Shown: positions 62,124-64,000 of the stretch, one piece after another
How the letters are laid out: each line of letters begins with the position of its first letter
Position numbering within the stretch: position 1 is the first letter of the stretch
Assembly (NCBI RefSeq): GCF_964204645.1
Contig: NC_134028.1
Span: 22,728,153 to 22,792,152, forward strand
DNA from: Tubulanus polymorphus
Lineage: Eukaryota > Nemertea > Palaeonemertea > Tubulaniformes > Tubulanidae
Direction: 5' to 3'
DNA: 64,000 bases
The notes under the pieces: model-generated
Told to the model about the DNA's origin: nothing
The model's database searches: none
The model's input: the letters and a program-made list of their open reading frames with translations, nothing else
Made by a program: the position numbers and the translations under genes

Positions 62124-64000
62124 CTATAAATGAAGAGATAACCCGTTTATAATGCAATAAACCTAAATCATAACATCGGGACTTTTCTCTCAACCACAGT
62201 TGCACAAAAAATTCGTTTCGATCCTGATTAAGCAGACAATGGTGTATATTTTGAGCCCGAATTCGACGAAAAATCGATGAGCATCGTAATTGGTCCTTAT
62301 GGTGCAACGGTTGTAATCGAGCAAGGAGGCAAGGATACGCCAGGTTCAGGCGCAGATCCATGGCCGTATCCTTTGACAGGAGCACAAAGAAATGAAAAGG
62401 GCAAATATACTGAAAAGGGGCAAGTTAAGTAACCACGCAGCCAAAACAACGTCTGGAAATTTCTGAAATTATTGTGCATTTTCATACACTTTCTAGGCAC
62501 TTGAGGGACATTCAAGAGAATATAAGCTGAATATTGTGCTGTGGACCGCTGTTAGCTGTGGGGAAAAGTGCCCTGGAGAATATTGCCATTGTATTTCAAA
62601 AAGGGCGCGGAAAAATTGGGATTAGTTCGACGAATGATTATCAATTAGTACCGGGTTACAACTGGTTTCGCATCTACTCCAGATTGACGATGGTTCGTTA
62701 TTTCAATTCTAGTATGATTACAGAATGTATGGCTCTGGCATAATAAAACAGTGGATGCAGTTGCCACGCGACAAGTATTTAATCTGCATTCTTCGACTGA
62801 TGGTGTAGTCGATGCGGGATCAACGGCAACGGTAGATACACTGTTAGTTTTACCTGATAGTTTGTACCCTAACGCGCAATGCTGACGAAATTTGAGTTTT
62901 TTTTGTTGCGTCGATTTCAATCAAGCTTATTGACATCGCCCCATTAAGTTATCGCCCAAACGTGATTACAATTAGTTTATTGCACCACACAAAAAGAAAT
63001 AACATTTGCATGGAACACAAAAAAACAGGTTCATACATGATATTCGTATTTACAGAGATTCATTAAAGAAATACAAACATAGTTTGAGGGATGATTTCAC
63101 TTTGTGATTAACCTTTTTGTGAATGATGTCTGTTTATATCAATTCTGATGATTTTTTTCGGAATCAGTTTTGAGCCTGGGGATGTGAATGCAATTACGGT
63201 AGAACTCACTTAGTTCGGATAACAAGGGACTTCCTAGTTTTTTTCGAATTAAGTAAAATCCGAATTATGAATAATAGTTTACATGGTCGCTGTTTCGATG
63301 AACCAAATATTTCATCCGGATTAAGCGAAAACCGGTATTGAAAAATGCGAATTAAGCTAGTTCTTCTGTATTACTTAGTGCACTCGGTCTGAACGGTGCA
63401 ATGTCGGAGGTAATCCGATTATTGATCCCAATCCGATTTGATAAACAGTTGAATCAGTATTTGATAGCTGCTTAGTAAAAAAAATAATACGTCCGTTTTG
63501 AATGCGCTTCTGTCTGAAGGGAATAAATAGAACGCACGCGCGCGGATACCACCCATGTTGCCCGGGGATACGGACAAACAACGCGGAAAAAATATTATGT
63601 CGGTATGACAACAGCGAAGCCGTACTATTCAAAGCGGGTTAGAAAGCAATTTCGTAGTGAAACATTACATATTCCGTACGGAAATCTGCACGCGCGTTTG
63701 TGTGCTAAATCTAGGGAGATTCTTAGAAACAAATGATACTACATTTTGTTAATCAAAACCTTCTCTTAATCGGAAATAATTTAATCATTGATGTAAATTC
63801 AACCTATAACGTAGATATTCTTGTTGTTTTTTTATTCGTTGAAGTGGATGCCAATTAGTCCAAATCTTATGCATGTAATTATACCCGCTCGCGTAACTGC
63901 TCGTTCTAGCGGACCTGGTTGTTTTTAGAATTGATTATACGAATTCCATTGTTTTACGCGAAAGCCGTTGCGTTTTTCGGAATCGAAAACTACACTGAGT
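62124..64000. other. Upstream of the mesothelin-like gene; missing first exon not found
   Basis: The first coding exon (Met plus most of the signal peptide, ending in phase 1) should be here or beyond 64000. I found no ATG followed by a hydrophobic run and a good donor on the minus strand. A pogo-like MITE is at 63195. Confidence 0.4.
63195..63371. mobile_element. Short pogo/Tigger-like MITE with inverted ends and TA flanks
   Basis: The left end CGGTAGAACTCACTTAGTTC and the right end, reverse-complemented CAGAAGAACTAGCTTAATTC, are imperfect inverted repeats flanked by TA. The internal 0.13 kb repeats the CGAATTAAG/CCGAATTATG theme. No transposase gene. Confidence 0.6.

Noticed and set aside
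62050-62385. 111-residue frame with Met at 62385 as the true start of the mesothelin-like gene
   Set aside because: The sequence before the hydrophobic stretch is not signal-like and an acceptor (TATAG) sits just before it, so an upstream exon is more likely.

Overview
The window looks like nuclear DNA of a marine invertebrate animal. Genes are split by short GT-AG introns, intergenic DNA is long and AT-rich, and it carries many tRNA-derived SINEs, MITE-like hairpins, LINE 3' ends and simple repeats. A lophotrochozoan (mollusc, annelid, brachiopod or nemertean) is my best guess, from the style of the neuropeptide receptor, the JHAMT-like methyltransferase and the repeats. The sequence does not prove this. 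There is no bacterial, organellar or viral gene organisation.

Every gene I can support is on the minus strand, in the right-hand 29 kb. In transcription order they are: (1) 62.1-50.4 kb, one large gene for which I could join 27 coding exons in a single open frame. It encodes about 1,250 residues of helical repeats ending in a hydrophobic tail typical of a GPI anchor, and resembles the mesothelin/stereocilin/otoancorin superfamily. It has an internal polybasic furin-like site and an EF-hand-like acidic loop; only the start of the signal peptide was not found. (2) 46.5-46.1 kb, a one-exon gene for a small, probably N-myristoylated coiled-coil protein. (3) 44.5-43.6 kb, a signal-peptide exon spliced to a PAN/Apple-like cysteine-rich exon; the rest of this gene was not found. 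(4) 42.3-41.4 kb, an uninterrupted SAM-dependent methyltransferase of JHAMT-like type. (5) 35.6-35.2 kb, the first coding exon (N-terminus, TM1 and TM2) of a rhodopsin-class neuropeptide GPCR, with a possible TATA promoter near 36.1 kb. The remaining exons should lie to the left, in or beyond the 35 kb that otherwise holds no recognisable gene.

The left 35 kb and the gaps are repeat-rich. They hold a 320-bp MITE with long inverted ends (3.8-4.2 kb), SINEs at 10.5, 11.2, 19.3, 24.5 and 29.3 kb (the 24.5-kb copy nested in an older repeat), a perfect-looking 185-bp palindrome (21.8 kb), a 0.3-kb polypurine tract (20.9 kb), a 0.43-kb AAT-type microsatellite seeded at a LINE tail (30.0 kb) and a fourfold 75-bp tandem repeat (34.7 kb). 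A 35-bp minisatellite in the last intron of gene 1 appears to be an amplified SINE tail.

The genes do not form an obvious pathway. Genes 1 and 3 and the GPCR are secretory or cell-surface products, gene 2 is probably attached to the inner membrane face, and gene 4 is a small-molecule methyltransferase.
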